From the NCBI GenBank assembly GCA_902587435.1, contig CACILF010000008.1, forward strand, positions 1 through 39,110: DNA of 39,110 nt, read 5' to 3'. Under the pieces are notes generated by a model. That model saw nothing but the letters and a program-made list of their open reading frames with translations, made no database searches and was not told the DNA's origin. The position numbers and the translations under genes were made by a program. Below are positions 23,157-31,643 of this stretch, one piece after another. This stretch comes from an uncultured Pelagibacteraceae bacterium (GTDB lineage: Bacteria > Pseudomonadota > Alphaproteobacteria > Pelagibacterales > Pelagibacteraceae). The number at the start of each line of letters is the position of its first letter. The first letter of the stretch is position 1.

Positions 23157-24131
23157 ATGAAACTATTAAACAAATTATTAATAATATTTTTTGCATTCTT
23201 GCTAAATTCAAATTTCGCAATGTCAGCTGAAAAATGGGATATGGCTCTTGCTTATGGAGCTGGAAATTTTCATTCTGCAAACGCTACTGAATTTGCCAAA
23301 AATGTTACAGAAAAAAGTGGAGGCAAGTTAACTATTGTTGCTCACCCAGGGGGATCATTATACAAAGGTGGTGAAATTTTTAGAGCAGTTAGAACTGGCC
23401 AGGCTCAAATTGGAGAAAGGTTTATGTCGGCTCTTGGAAAAGAAGATCCTTTGTTAGAAGTTGACTCACAGCCATTTTTAGCAACTAGCTATGATGATGC
23501 TATGAAACTTTACCAAGCTTCAAAACAAGAAATTGTTAAAGGTCTTGATGCAAAAGGACTTGTATTCTTATACGCTGTCCCATGGCCAGCTCAGGGACTG
23601 TATAGTAAAAAAGAAATTAATAGTATTGCTGATCTTAAGGGTTTAAAATTTAGAGCTTACAACTCGGCAACAATAAGAATAGCTGAACTTACAGGAATGG
23701 CTCCAACAAAAATTGAAGCAGCTGAAATTAGTCAGGCTTTTTCAACTGGAGCTGTAGAAAGCATGATTACATCACCAACAACTGGTAAAAATAGTAAAAT
23801 TTGGGAAAATGGTGTTGGATATTTTTACGACATTGCAGCTTGGTTCCCGAAAAATATGGTGATCGTTAACAAAGACTCTTGGAACAAATTAGATTCTGCA
23901 ACTCAAAAACTTATTATGTCTGAAGCAGCGGTAGCTGAAAAAAAAGGCTGGGAATTATCAAAAAAAGGTAATGTAGCCGATAAAAAAGCTCTTGCAGATG
24001 CAGGTATGAAAGTTGGCAAAGTTAATTCAGCTTTAGAAAAACATTTTCAAAAAGTTGGAGCAACAATGGCTGATGAGTGGAAGGCAAAAGCTGGATCTAG
24101 AGGTGCTAGTGTCCTTGCAGCGTACAAATAA
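23157..24131 (+). CDS. dctP: TRAP transporter periplasmic substrate-binding protein
   Basis: 324 residues. Signal peptide of about 24 residues ending AMSA. AHPGGSLYKGGEIFRAVRTG, the DLKGLKFRAYNSAT block with the carboxylate-binding arginine (IADLKGLKFR), and EISQAFSTGAVESMITSPTT are typical of DctP family proteins that bind carboxylates or sulfonates in the periplasm and deliver them to the QM membrane complex. The ligand cannot be assigned. Strong GGAGGG ribosome site. Followed by a hairpin that ends 2 nt before dctQ. Confidence 0.92.
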   Translation: MKLLNKLLIIFFAFLLNSNFAMSAEKWDMALAYGAGNFHSANATEFAKNVTEKSGGKLTIVAHPGGSLYKGGEIFRAVRTGQAQIGERFMSALGKEDPLLEVDSQPFLATSYDDAMKLYQASKQEIVKGLDAKGLVFLYAVPWPAQGLYSKKEINSIADLKGLKFRAYNSATIRIAELTGMAPTKIEAAEISQAFSTGAVESMITSPTTGKNSKIWENGVGYFYDIAAWFPKNMVIVNKDSWNKLDSATQKLIMSEAAVAEKKGWELSKKGNVADKKALADAGMKVGKVNSALEKHFQKVGATMADEWKAKAGSRGASVLAAYK

Positions 24132-24143
24132 AATTAATATAAT

Positions 24144-24174
24144 TAAAAAGGCCGTTAACTAGACGGCCTTTTTA
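24144..24174 (+). terminator. 12-bp hairpin between dctP and dctQ
   Basis: TAAAAAGGCCGT and ACGGCCTTTTTA form perfect arms around a 7-nt loop, TAACTAG. The 3' arm ends in a T5 run as in an intrinsic terminator, but the dctQ ATG follows at 24176. The design matches the hairpin at 11411-11440 in the ABC operon. Likely role: partial termination or 3'-end protection so that binding protein exceeds membrane protein. Confidence 0.85.
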
Positions 24175-24175
24175 T

Positions 24176-24664
24176 ATGTTTAAACTAAACAATAATCTAA
24201 AAAGTATTTACAAATATTCAGGATATATAGCTGCTTTTTTTTTAATTTTGGTAGCTGGTTTTATTTTAATTGGAATAGCTTCAAGAATTTTTGGTTTCTA
24301 TATTAGAGGCTTAGCAGAGTATTCAGGATACTGTATGGCTGCATCTTCATTTTTTGCTTTAGCATATACTTTTGTTGAAGGAGGTCATATACGAATTACG
24401 CTTTTCTTAGAAAAAATAGAAGGCAATAAAAAAAAATATTTAGAAACTTGGTGTTTAATGATTGCCAGTTTTTTTTCAGGTTACTTAGCGTTCTATTTTA
24501 TTAAAATGCTTATAATATCTTATAAATTTCAAGAAAGAAGTGAAGGAGCTGATGAAATATTGGTTTGGATACCCCAAACTAGTGTTGCGATTGGTTCAAC
24601 AGTTTTTTTTGTATGTGTTCTTCATCAATTTATTTTAACAATTTTAAATAAATCTAATGCCTGA
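24176..24664 (+). CDS. dctQ: TRAP transporter small membrane subunit
   Basis: 162 residues with four membrane helices (about 15-37, 49-68, 88-110, 130-152). GIASRIFGFYIRGLAEYSGY and FVEGGHIRITLFLEKIEG are DctQ-type features (conserved E-x-x-x-Y region and G-H-I-R-I). It forms the membrane complex with DctM. The ATG is 1-2 nt downstream of a stable hairpin, so it has no Shine-Dalgarno site unless the hairpin opens or the RNA is processed. Overlaps dctM by 8 nt. Confidence 0.9.
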   Translation: MFKLNNNLKSIYKYSGYIAAFFLILVAGFILIGIASRIFGFYIRGLAEYSGYCMAASSFFALAYTFVEGGHIRITLFLEKIEGNKKKYLETWCLMIASFFSGYLAFYFIKMLIISYKFQERSEGADEILVWIPQTSVAIGSTVFFVCVLHQFILTILNKSNA

Positions 24665-25964
24665 AATTTTATTAACAATTTTTTTTATTACTGTTCTATT
24701 ATTTTTTTTAGGAAGCGGAATTTGGGTTGCAATAAGCATGATTGGCGTTTCTACAATAGGAATGATACTTTTTACATCTAGACCAGTTGGTGATGCGATG
24801 GCCACAACAATATGGGGAACTGCATCTTCTTGGACTTTGACAGCATTACCTCTTTTTGTATGGATGGGAGAAATTCTTTTTAGAACAAGATTATCTGAAA
24901 ATTTATTTAAAGGTCTATCACCTTGGATGCAAAGGCTTCCCGGTGGATTAATTCATGTGAACGTAGTTGGATGTGCCCTTTTTGCGGCTATTTCAGGATC
25001 ATCAGCTGCAACAGTTGCAACAGTTGGGAAAATGTCAATTCCAGAACTTAGAAAAAGAAAATACCCAGAAAAAATATTACTTGGCAGTTTAGCAGGCTCT
25101 GGAACTTTAGGATTATTGATACCACCTTCAATTATTTTAATCATTTATGGTGTGACTGTACAAGAATCTATAGCAAAATTGTTTATAGCAGGAATTTTTC
25201 CTGGAATAATGATTGCTTTGATTTTTATGTCATATGTAATCATTTGGTCACTAGCAAATAATAAAATTATGCCAAAAGTGCATGAAACATCTTCTTTTTT
25301 AGATAAAGTTAAAAAATCAAAACAGTTGCTGCCTGTGATCCTGTTAATATTAGGTGTGATTGGTTCAATATATACTGGTGTAGCAACAGCCACCGAAGCA
25401 GCATCTTTGGGTGTAGTTGGAGCACTTACTTTATCTTACTTTCAAAAAAGTTTGAATTTAAAAACTTTTAAGGAATCTTTATTAGGAGCGACAAAAACTT
25501 CTTGCATGATTGCTTTTATTTTAGCAGGCTCAACATTTTTATCTCTTGCGATGGGCTTTACAGGTCTTCCAAGAAATTTAGCGATTTGGATACAAGAAAT
25601 GAGTCTATCTCCATATGCATTAATTTTTGTTTTAACTATATTTTATATCATTTTGGGAATGTTTTTGGACGGAATATCAGCTGTTGTTTTAACAATGGCA
25701 ATCATAGAGCCAATGATTAGACAAGCTGGCTTCGATATGATTTGGTTTGGTATTTTCTTAGTTGTAGTTGTTGAAATGGCGCAAATCACTCCACCAGTAG
25801 GTTTTAATTTGTTCGTACTTCAAGGTATGGCTGGCAAAGATATGGGTTATATTGCAAAAAGCGCATTTCCTCTTTTTCTACTAATGGTATTAGCTGTAAT
25901 AATCATAATAATATTCCCTGAAATTGCTCTATGGCTTCCCAATCAAATGATTCAAAAAATATAA
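24657..25964 (+). CDS. dctM: TRAP transporter large membrane subunit
   Basis: 435 residues, about 12 helices. LPLFVWMGEILFRTRLSENL, AAISGSSAATVATVGKMSIP, GSLAGSGTLGLLIPPSIILI and ITPPVGFNLFVLQG are signature stretches of DctM (ion transporter superfamily), which uses the sodium gradient to import the substrate handed over by DctP. It completes the dctPQM operon. Its TAA is immediately followed by the stop of the convergent phosphohexomutase gene with no base between them. Confidence 0.93.
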   Translation: MPEILLTIFFITVLLFFLGSGIWVAISMIGVSTIGMILFTSRPVGDAMATTIWGTASSWTLTALPLFVWMGEILFRTRLSENLFKGLSPWMQRLPGGLIHVNVVGCALFAAISGSSAATVATVGKMSIPELRKRKYPEKILLGSLAGSGTLGLLIPPSIILIIYGVTVQESIAKLFIAGIFPGIMIALIFMSYVIIWSLANNKIMPKVHETSSFLDKVKKSKQLLPVILLILGVIGSIYTGVATATEAASLGVVGALTLSYFQKSLNLKTFKESLLGATKTSCMIAFILAGSTFLSLAMGFTGLPRNLAIWIQEMSLSPYALIFVLTIFYIILGMFLDGISAVVLTMAIIEPMIRQAGFDMIWFGIFLVVVVEMAQITPPVGFNLFVLQGMAGKDMGYIAKSAFPLFLLMVLAVIIIIIFPEIALWLPNQMIQKI

Positions 25965-27419
25965 TTAAATCTTTTGATCGTATTCACCAATTTTACCAGT
26001 TTTTTGGAGCAACTCATCAATGAATTCAAAGATCTTTTTCTTTCTTTCGTCTGAAGTGGGGCTTTCAGTGACAACTACCAGAGAAGGTTTATTCGATGAA
26101 GCTCTAATTAAACCCCAAGAACCATCATTAAAAGAAAATCTAACACCATTTACTGTTAATACTTCATTAATTTCCTGACCATCAACTTTAGTTTTATTAT
26201 CTTTAATTTCTTTAACTTGATTTACTAACTCATCAACTACTTGATATTTTTCTTCATCCTTGCAATAAGGAGCCATAGTAGGGGATTGATATGTATTAGG
26301 TAATTCTTTTATTATTTCACTCATTTTTTTATCTTGATTATCAAGTAGATGACAAACTTGAATTGCTGAATTAATTCCATCGTCATAACCATAACCTAGT
26401 GGTTGACTAAAAAAGAAATGTCCACTTTTTTCAAAACCAGCTAAAGCCTTTTCGTTATTTACTTTTCTTTTAATATGTGAATGTCCTGTTTTCCAATAAA
26501 TAGTTTTACAATCATTTTCTAAAAGAATTTTATCATTTGAGTAAAGCCCAGTTGACTTAACATCAACTATGAATTTAGAGCCCTTGTGCTTAGGTGATAA
26601 GTTTCTTGCTATAATTAATCCTATTTTGTCTGAAAATATTTCATTACCTTCATTATCAATAACACCACATCTATCTCCATCTCCATCAAAACCAAAACCA
26701 ACATCAGCATTATTTTCTTTTACAGTTTTACTTATAGCATGCAGCATTTCCATATCTTCAGGGTTTGGATTATATTTTGGAAAACTCCAATCTAATTTAC
26801 AGTCTAGCTCAATTACTTCGCAACCTATACCTCTTAAAATATCTGGAGCAAATATTCCCGCTGTTCCATTTCCACATGCGACAACAACTTTTATTCTTTT
26901 GTTTATCTTATTTTTACTTATTAAATCATTCTTATAAACTTCTTGAAAATTGCTTATTTGTTTTTCACTGCCTTTTCCTTTTATAAATTTTTCGTTTAAA
27001 GTTATATCCTTTAATTCTTTCATTTCTTCTGGTGCATGAGTTAAACCTTTTTTGATTCCCATTTTAACTCCTGTCCAACCATTTTCATTATGACTGGCGG
27101 TTACCATTGCCACGGCATCTGAATTCAAATTAAATTGTGCAAAATAAACCATTGGTGATAAAGACAATCCAATATCCTCAACAAAACATCCTGTTGAAAT
27201 CAATCCTTTTTTTAAAGCTAATTTAATTTCTTCACTGTAGGATCTATAGTCGTGACCAACTATCACCCTTGGGTTATTTTTTTTTGTATGATTTATAATT
27301 TGAGTTCCCAAACCTTTTCCAAGTTTTTCTATACCTAGAAGATTTATGTTTTTATCATACAACCATCTTGCGTCGTATTCTCTAAAACCGTAAGGATCAA
27401 TTTTTGTTGAATTTTCCAT
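25965..27419 (-). CDS. phosphomannomutase/phosphoglucomutase
   Basis: 484 residues, four-domain alpha-D-phosphohexomutase. The phosphoserine loop is VTASHNENGWTGVK with Ser109; the metal loop is GFGFDGDGDRCG (DGDGDR at 245-250); the sugar-binding loop is GFEKSGHFFF; the phosphate-binding loop is RASSNKPSLVV. This resembles the AlgC/ManB type that interconverts mannose- or glucose-6-phosphate and the 1-phosphate. It could supply glucose-1-phosphate to the rml pathway, or stand in for GlmM in amino-sugar supply (inference). It is divergent from nrdA, with a 155-nt spacer. Confidence 0.9.
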   Translation of the reverse strand: MENSTKIDPYGFREYDARWLYDKNINLLGIEKLGKGLGTQIINHTKKNNPRVIVGHDYRSYSEEIKLALKKGLISTGCFVEDIGLSLSPMVYFAQFNLNSDAVAMVTASHNENGWTGVKMGIKKGLTHAPEEMKELKDITLNEKFIKGKGSEKQISNFQEVYKNDLISKNKINKRIKVVVACGNGTAGIFAPDILRGIGCEVIELDCKLDWSFPKYNPNPEDMEMLHAISKTVKENNADVGFGFDGDGDRCGVIDNEGNEIFSDKIGLIIARNLSPKHKGSKFIVDVKSTGLYSNDKILLENDCKTIYWKTGHSHIKRKVNNEKALAGFEKSGHFFFSQPLGYGYDDGINSAIQVCHLLDNQDKKMSEIIKELPNTYQSPTMAPYCKDEEKYQVVDELVNQVKEIKDNKTKVDGQEINEVLTVNGVRFSFNDGSWGLIRASSNKPSLVVVTESPTSDERKKKIFEFIDELLQKTGKIGEYDQKI

Positions 27420-27500
27420 GTTAATATATGTACATTTTTTTTATTTTTTTATTGATATTTATTTACTATGTTCTATAAATGTTCTATTGATTTCTAATTT

Positions 27501-27541
27501 ATATAGTATATTAAGGAAATCTACATACAACATATAGTTGT
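27501..27541 (+). promoter_or_regulatory. putative tandem NrdR-type operator upstream of nrdAB
   Basis: Two copies of ATATAGT begin at 27501 and 27532, exactly 31 bp apart (about three helix turns). The second is inside a dyad ACAAC-ATATA-GTTGT (27527-27541). NrdR boxes (ACACTATATATAGTGT-like) occur as pairs at such spacing before ribonucleotide reductase operons. The match to consensus is only partial, especially in the left halves. Confidence 0.4.
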
Positions 27542-27563
27542 TTTACTAAAAAACTGTTAAAAT

Positions 27564-27570
27564 AAGGGAG
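27564..27570 (+). promoter_or_regulatory. Shine-Dalgarno of nrdA
   Basis: AAGGGAG lies 4 nt before the ATG at 27575. It is one of only three clear ribosome-binding sites noticed here, indicating efficient translation. Confidence 0.6.
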
Positions 27571-27574
27571 TTAA

Positions 27575-29512
27575 ATGAATAAAGTTTTGTCTCAAGCAAT
27601 CAAGAAAGCTGTTTCTGAATTTTCACCAACAACACAGGAAAACCATTTAGATAAAAGACCAGACTTATTCTCTTTAAATAATGAAACTGAACTATTTCAA
27701 AATTCAAAAGGTATAACAATTAAAATTGATCGATCTAAAGATAAAAATCTTACATCATTCGGAAAAGCAACTTTAAGTGATAGGTATTTAGGTTTTAACG
27801 AGTCCTTCCAAGATTTATTTGCAAGGGTAGCAAGTCATTATGCTGATGATAATTTGCATGCCCAAAGGCTATATAATTATATAAGTAATCTTTGGTTCAT
27901 GCCTGCAACACCCGTTCTTTCAAATGGCGGAACAAAAAGAGGTTTGCCAATTTCATGTTTTTTAAATGAAGCAAACGATAGTCTTCATGGAATTTTAGAC
28001 CTTTGGAGTGAAAATGTTTGGTTGGCTGCTAAAGGTGGAGGTATTGGAAGCTATTGGGGAAACCTAAGATCTATTGGAGAAAAAATAGGAAGAGTAGGAA
28101 AAACTTCAGGAATAATTCCTTTCATTAAAGTAATGGATTCTTTAACAATGGCAATTAGCCAAGGATCACTTAGAAGAGGTTCAGCTGCGTGTTATCTTCC
28201 AATTGATCATCCAGAGATAGAAGAATTTATTGAAATGAGAAGACCAACAGGAGGAGATCCAAATAGAAAATCATTAAATCTTCATCATGGTGTTCTTGTT
28301 AGTGATGCTTTTATGAGAGCAGTTGAGCTTGATGAACAATGGGCACTAAAAAGTCCTAAAGATGGAGCAGTTCAGTCAACTGTTTCTGCTAGAAATTTAT
28401 GGATAAGATTGTTAACAGCAAGAATAGAAACAGGAGAACCTTATATAATTTATATTGATACAGTAAACAGACTTATTCCCCAACATCATAAGCTTGCTGG
28501 ACTAACAGTTAAGACATCTAATCTATGTAGTGAAATTACTTTGCCAACTGGAGTTGATAAAGACGGTAGGGATAGAACAGCTGTATGCTGCTTATCTTCT
28601 TTAAATATAGAAAAATATGATGAATGGAAACACGATAAAAATTTTATTCGTGATGTAATGAGATTTTTAGATAATGTGTTAACAGATTTTATTGAAAGAG
28701 CGCCTGAGGAATTTAGTGATGCCAAATATTCAGCTATGAGAGAAAGAAGTGTAGGCTTAGGTGTTATGGGTCTTCATTCATTCTTTCAGAAAAAAATGAT
28801 TCCACTTGAGTCCGTTATGAGTAAAGTTTGGAATAAAAAGATTTTTGAACATATTCAAAAAGATGTAGATAAAGCTTCTAAAGAGTTAGCAGAAGAAAGA
28901 GGATCATGCCCTGATGCAGAAGATTATGGAATAAAAGAAAGATTTTCAAACAAAACTGCGATAGCACCTACAGCTTCAATATCGATTATTTGTGGAGGAA
29001 CCTCACCAGGTGTTGAGCCAATTGCTGCTAATAGCTTTACACACAAAACACTTTCAGGCTCTTTTAATGTTAGAAATAGATATCTTGAAAAAATATTAGA
29101 AAAACATAGCAAAAACGATGACGAAACATGGTCTAGTATTACAACTAATCAAGGCTCTGTATCTCATTTAGATTTTTTAACACAGTCAGAAAAAGATGTA
29201 TTCAAAACAGCATTTGAATTAGACCAAAAATGGATTATAGAATTAGGTGCCGATAGAACACCTCATATATCTCAAGCACAATCTATTAATATATTTATTC
29301 CTGCAGATATTCATAAAAAAGAATTACACCAAATTCATTTTCAGGCATGGAAAAAAGGTCTTAAGAGCCTTTATTATTGCAGATCTAAATCAATCCAGCG
29401 AGCTGAAAATGTTAACGATACAAAATTAACCGATGTTACGGCTAATGTTTATAAATCTAAAAATCAAAAAAACGAAGAACAAGAATATGAGGAATGTTTA
29501 TCATGTCAGTAA
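27575..29512 (+). CDS. nrdA: ribonucleoside-diphosphate reductase, catalytic (alpha) subunit, class I
   Basis: 645 residues. The catalytic cysteines are visible: LPISCF (Cys128), NLCSEITLPTG with the thiyl Cys318 and Glu320, and TAVCCLSSLN. The C-terminal CLSC (641-644) is the redox relay to thioredoxin or glutaredoxin. KGGGIGSYWGNLRS and AISQGSLRRGSAACYLP are substrate-loop blocks. The N-terminus lacks an ATP-cone: only about 60 residues precede the start of the ten-stranded barrel region. So overall dATP inhibition through this subunit is not expected. It makes dNDPs. It overlaps nrdB by 10 nt, preceded by NrdR-like boxes. Confidence 0.93.
   Translation: MNKVLSQAIKKAVSEFSPTTQENHLDKRPDLFSLNNETELFQNSKGITIKIDRSKDKNLTSFGKATLSDRYLGFNESFQDLFARVASHYADDNLHAQRLYNYISNLWFMPATPVLSNGGTKRGLPISCFLNEANDSLHGILDLWSENVWLAAKGGGIGSYWGNLRSIGEKIGRVGKTSGIIPFIKVMDSLTMAISQGSLRRGSAACYLPIDHPEIEEFIEMRRPTGGDPNRKSLNLHHGVLVSDAFMRAVELDEQWALKSPKDGAVQSTVSARNLWIRLLTARIETGEPYIIYIDTVNRLIPQHHKLAGLTVKTSNLCSEITLPTGVDKDGRDRTAVCCLSSLNIEKYDEWKHDKNFIRDVMRFLDNVLTDFIERAPEEFSDAKYSAMRERSVGLGVMGLHSFFQKKMIPLESVMSKVWNKKIFEHIQKDVDKASKELAEERGSCPDAEDYGIKERFSNKTAIAPTASISIICGGTSPGVEPIAANSFTHKTLSGSFNVRNRYLEKILEKHSKNDDETWSSITTNQGSVSHLDFLTQSEKDVFKTAFELDQKWIIELGADRTPHISQAQSINIFIPADIHKKELHQIHFQAWKKGLKSLYYCRSKSIQRAENVNDTKLTDVTANVYKSKNQKNEEQEYEECLSCQ
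29489..29493 (+). promoter_or_regulatory. Shine-Dalgarno deciding the nrdB start
   Basis: GAGGA sits 9 nt before ATG 29503 but directly touches ATG 29494. Ribosome spacing therefore favours 29503 (MSVIKN...) over the upstream in-frame ATG. Confidence 0.55.
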
Positions 29513-30510
29513 TAAAAAATGTTAAAAAAGAAATAATTACCCCAAAAAAAATGGGCTTGTTAGTAGAGAACCCAGTATACAAACCGTTTAGATATCCATG
29601 GTGCTATGATGCTTGGTTAACACAACAAAGAATTCATTGGCTACCTGAAGAAGTGCCACTAGGTGATGATGTAAGAGATTGGCAAAAAAACTTATCACAG
29701 TCAGAAAAAAATTTATTAACTCAAATTTTTAGATTTTTTACACAAGCTGACGTTGAAGTTAATAATTGTTATCTAAGGCACTATACAACTGTTTTCAAAC
29801 CAACAGAAGTTTTAATGATGATGACAGCATTTGCATCAATGGAGACAGTTCATATCGCAGCTTATTCTCATTTGCTTGATACAATTGGAATGCCAGAATC
29901 TGAGTATTCAGCATTTATGAAGTACAAAGAAATGAAAGATAAATATGATTACATGCAAGGTTTTAATGTAAATTCAAAAGAAGATATTGCGAAAACGATG
30001 GCAGTGTTCAGCGCTTTTACTGAAGGACTACAGTTGTTTGCAAGTTTTGCAATCTTGCTTAATTTTCCAAGGTTTAACAAAATGAAAGGAATGGGTCAGA
30101 TAGTTACTTGGTCAGTAAGAGATGAAACTTTACATTGCAATTCTATGATAAGATTGTTCAAAGAATTTATAAAAGAAAATCCAGAAATTTGGACACCTCA
30201 ACTTAAAAAAGAACTTTATGAAGCTTGCAGAACTATAGTTCATCACGAAGATGCTTTCATTGATTTAGCTTTTGAAATGGGACCAATGGAAGGACTAACT
30301 GCAAAAGAAGTTAAAGATTATATAAGATTTATTGGAAATAGAAGGCTTGCTCAATTAGGTCTAGAGCCAATTTATGAAATTGATAAAAACCCTTTAACTT
30401 GGCTTGATACTATGCTGAATGCAGTCGAACATATGAATTTCTTTGAAGGAAGAGCAACAGAATATTCAAAAGCATCTACCCAAGGAAATTGGACAGAAGC
30501 TTTTAGTTAA
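29503..30510 (+). CDS. nrdB: ribonucleoside-diphosphate reductase, radical-generating (beta) subunit, class I
   Basis: 335 residues from the ATG at 29503. Metal ligands can be matched to E. coli NrdB nearly number for number: Asp83 (FFTQADVEV), Glu114 and His117 (SMETVHIAAY), Glu174 (FTEGLQLFA), Glu208 and His211 (RDETLHC). Tyr121 occupies the tyrosyl-radical position, so a tyrosyl-radical cofactor is expected. The C-terminal GNWTEAFS is a plausible docking tail for NrdA. No ATP-cone at the N-terminus. Convergent with prpC, 8 nt apart. Confidence 0.93.
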   Translation: MSVIKNVKKEIITPKKMGLLVENPVYKPFRYPWCYDAWLTQQRIHWLPEEVPLGDDVRDWQKNLSQSEKNLLTQIFRFFTQADVEVNNCYLRHYTTVFKPTEVLMMMTAFASMETVHIAAYSHLLDTIGMPESEYSAFMKYKEMKDKYDYMQGFNVNSKEDIAKTMAVFSAFTEGLQLFASFAILLNFPRFNKMKGMGQIVTWSVRDETLHCNSMIRLFKEFIKENPEIWTPQLKKELYEACRTIVHHEDAFIDLAFEMGPMEGLTAKEVKDYIRFIGNRRLAQLGLEPIYEIDKNPLTWLDTMLNAVEHMNFFEGRATEYSKASTQGNWTEAFS

Positions 30511-30518
30511 TATTTATT

Positions 30519-31643
30519 TTATCTTTGATTTAAAAGCATAACTTTTCTATGCTTTGCTCCACTATATTTAGAAAGTGGTCTAATTAATTTATTTGCTGCA
30601 TGTTGTTCCATAATGTGTGCAGACCATCCAGTAATTCTCGATATTACAAAAATGGGTGTGAAGAAATCCGTATCGAAACCCATTAGATGGTAAGTAGGTC
30701 CAGTAGGGTAGTCAACATTTGGGTGAATATTTTTTCTATCAATCATGACATTTTTAACAATGTCGTAAATTTTAATGAATTTTTTATCTCTCTTTATTGA
30801 TGCAACTTTTTTAAAGTATTTTTCCATTGTAGGCACTCTAGAATCGCCTCTTTTATAAACTCTATGACCAAAACCCATTACAACATCTTTATTTTTAAGT
30901 GCTTTATTAATCCATTTTAGGGCGTTTTCAGGCTTTTTAATTTTATTCATCATATGCATCACTTCTTCATTAGCACCACCATGCAAAGGACCTTTTAAAC
31001 TTGCTATAGCTCCAGTAATTGCTCCATGAATATCAGATAAACTACTAGTTATAGTTCTTGCAGTAAATGTTGAAACATTAAAACTGTGTTCAGCATATAA
31101 AATTAACGATACATCGAAAGCTTTAACAATTTCTTTGCTCGGAATTTTTCCAAAGCACATATAAAAAAAGTTTTCAGAAAAAGATAAATTTTTCTTTGGA
31201 GATATCATTTTTTTACCTTTTCTAGCTCTAAAAAAAGCAGCTAAAGCAATTGGAGTTTTTGAAAATATTCTTATAGCTTTTCTCATGTTAGCTTTGGGAG
31301 AATTATTTTTTGTATCTTTATCTTCTAAAGCCATTAGGCTTACAGCCGTTCTTACTACATCCATTGGATGAGCTTTTTTTGGCATTTTTCTAATATCACT
31401 TAGAATTTCTTTTGAAAGGTTTCGATCGGATCTTTCTTCTTTAATAAAACTTTTTAACTGTTTTTTATTTGGAAGTTCACCGTTTAAAACAAGATAAGCA
31501 ACCTCTTCAAAATTACATTTTGCACAAAGATCCTGAACCGAATACCCTCTGTATGTAAGAGAATTTATATCCGGCATTACTTGAGACACAGTTGTTTCGT
31601 CAACAACAATACCAAGTAAGCCTTTTTTAATTTCATCACTCAT
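30519..31643 (-). CDS. prpC: 2-methylcitrate synthase (citrate synthase family)
   Basis: 374 residues, length of the short PrpC/citrate synthase II type. LTYRGYSVQDLCAKCNFEEV, GPLHGGANEEVM with an active-site histidine, VVMGFGHRVYKRGDSRVP with the second histidine, and YPTGPTYHLMGFDTDFFTPI are conserved. Between prpB and no other citrate-cycle gene, the role should be condensation of propionyl-CoA with oxaloacetate; some activity with acetyl-CoA is usual in the family. It is last in the operon prpD-prpB-prpC and overlaps prpB by 1 nt (TAATG). Confidence 0.88.
   Translation of the reverse strand: MSDEIKKGLLGIVVDETTVSQVMPDINSLTYRGYSVQDLCAKCNFEEVAYLVLNGELPNKKQLKSFIKEERSDRNLSKEILSDIRKMPKKAHPMDVVRTAVSLMALEDKDTKNNSPKANMRKAIRIFSKTPIALAAFFRARKGKKMISPKKNLSFSENFFYMCFGKIPSKEIVKAFDVSLILYAEHSFNVSTFTARTITSSLSDIHGAITGAIASLKGPLHGGANEEVMHMMNKIKKPENALKWINKALKNKDVVMGFGHRVYKRGDSRVPTMEKYFKKVASIKRDKKFIKIYDIVKNVMIDRKNIHPNVDYPTGPTYHLMGFDTDFFTPIFVISRITGWSAHIMEQHAANKLIRPLSKYSGAKHRKVMLLNQR

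Noticed and set aside
26569-26937. 122-codon open frame antisense to the phosphohexomutase gene
   Set aside because: It lies fully inside a well-conserved gene on the other strand, has low-complexity Leu/Phe/Ser-rich composition and no recognisable domain; such frames are common in AT-rich DNA.
29494-29502. nrdB start at ATG 29494
   Set aside because: The GAGGA site touches this ATG directly, while it has good spacing to ATG 29503.
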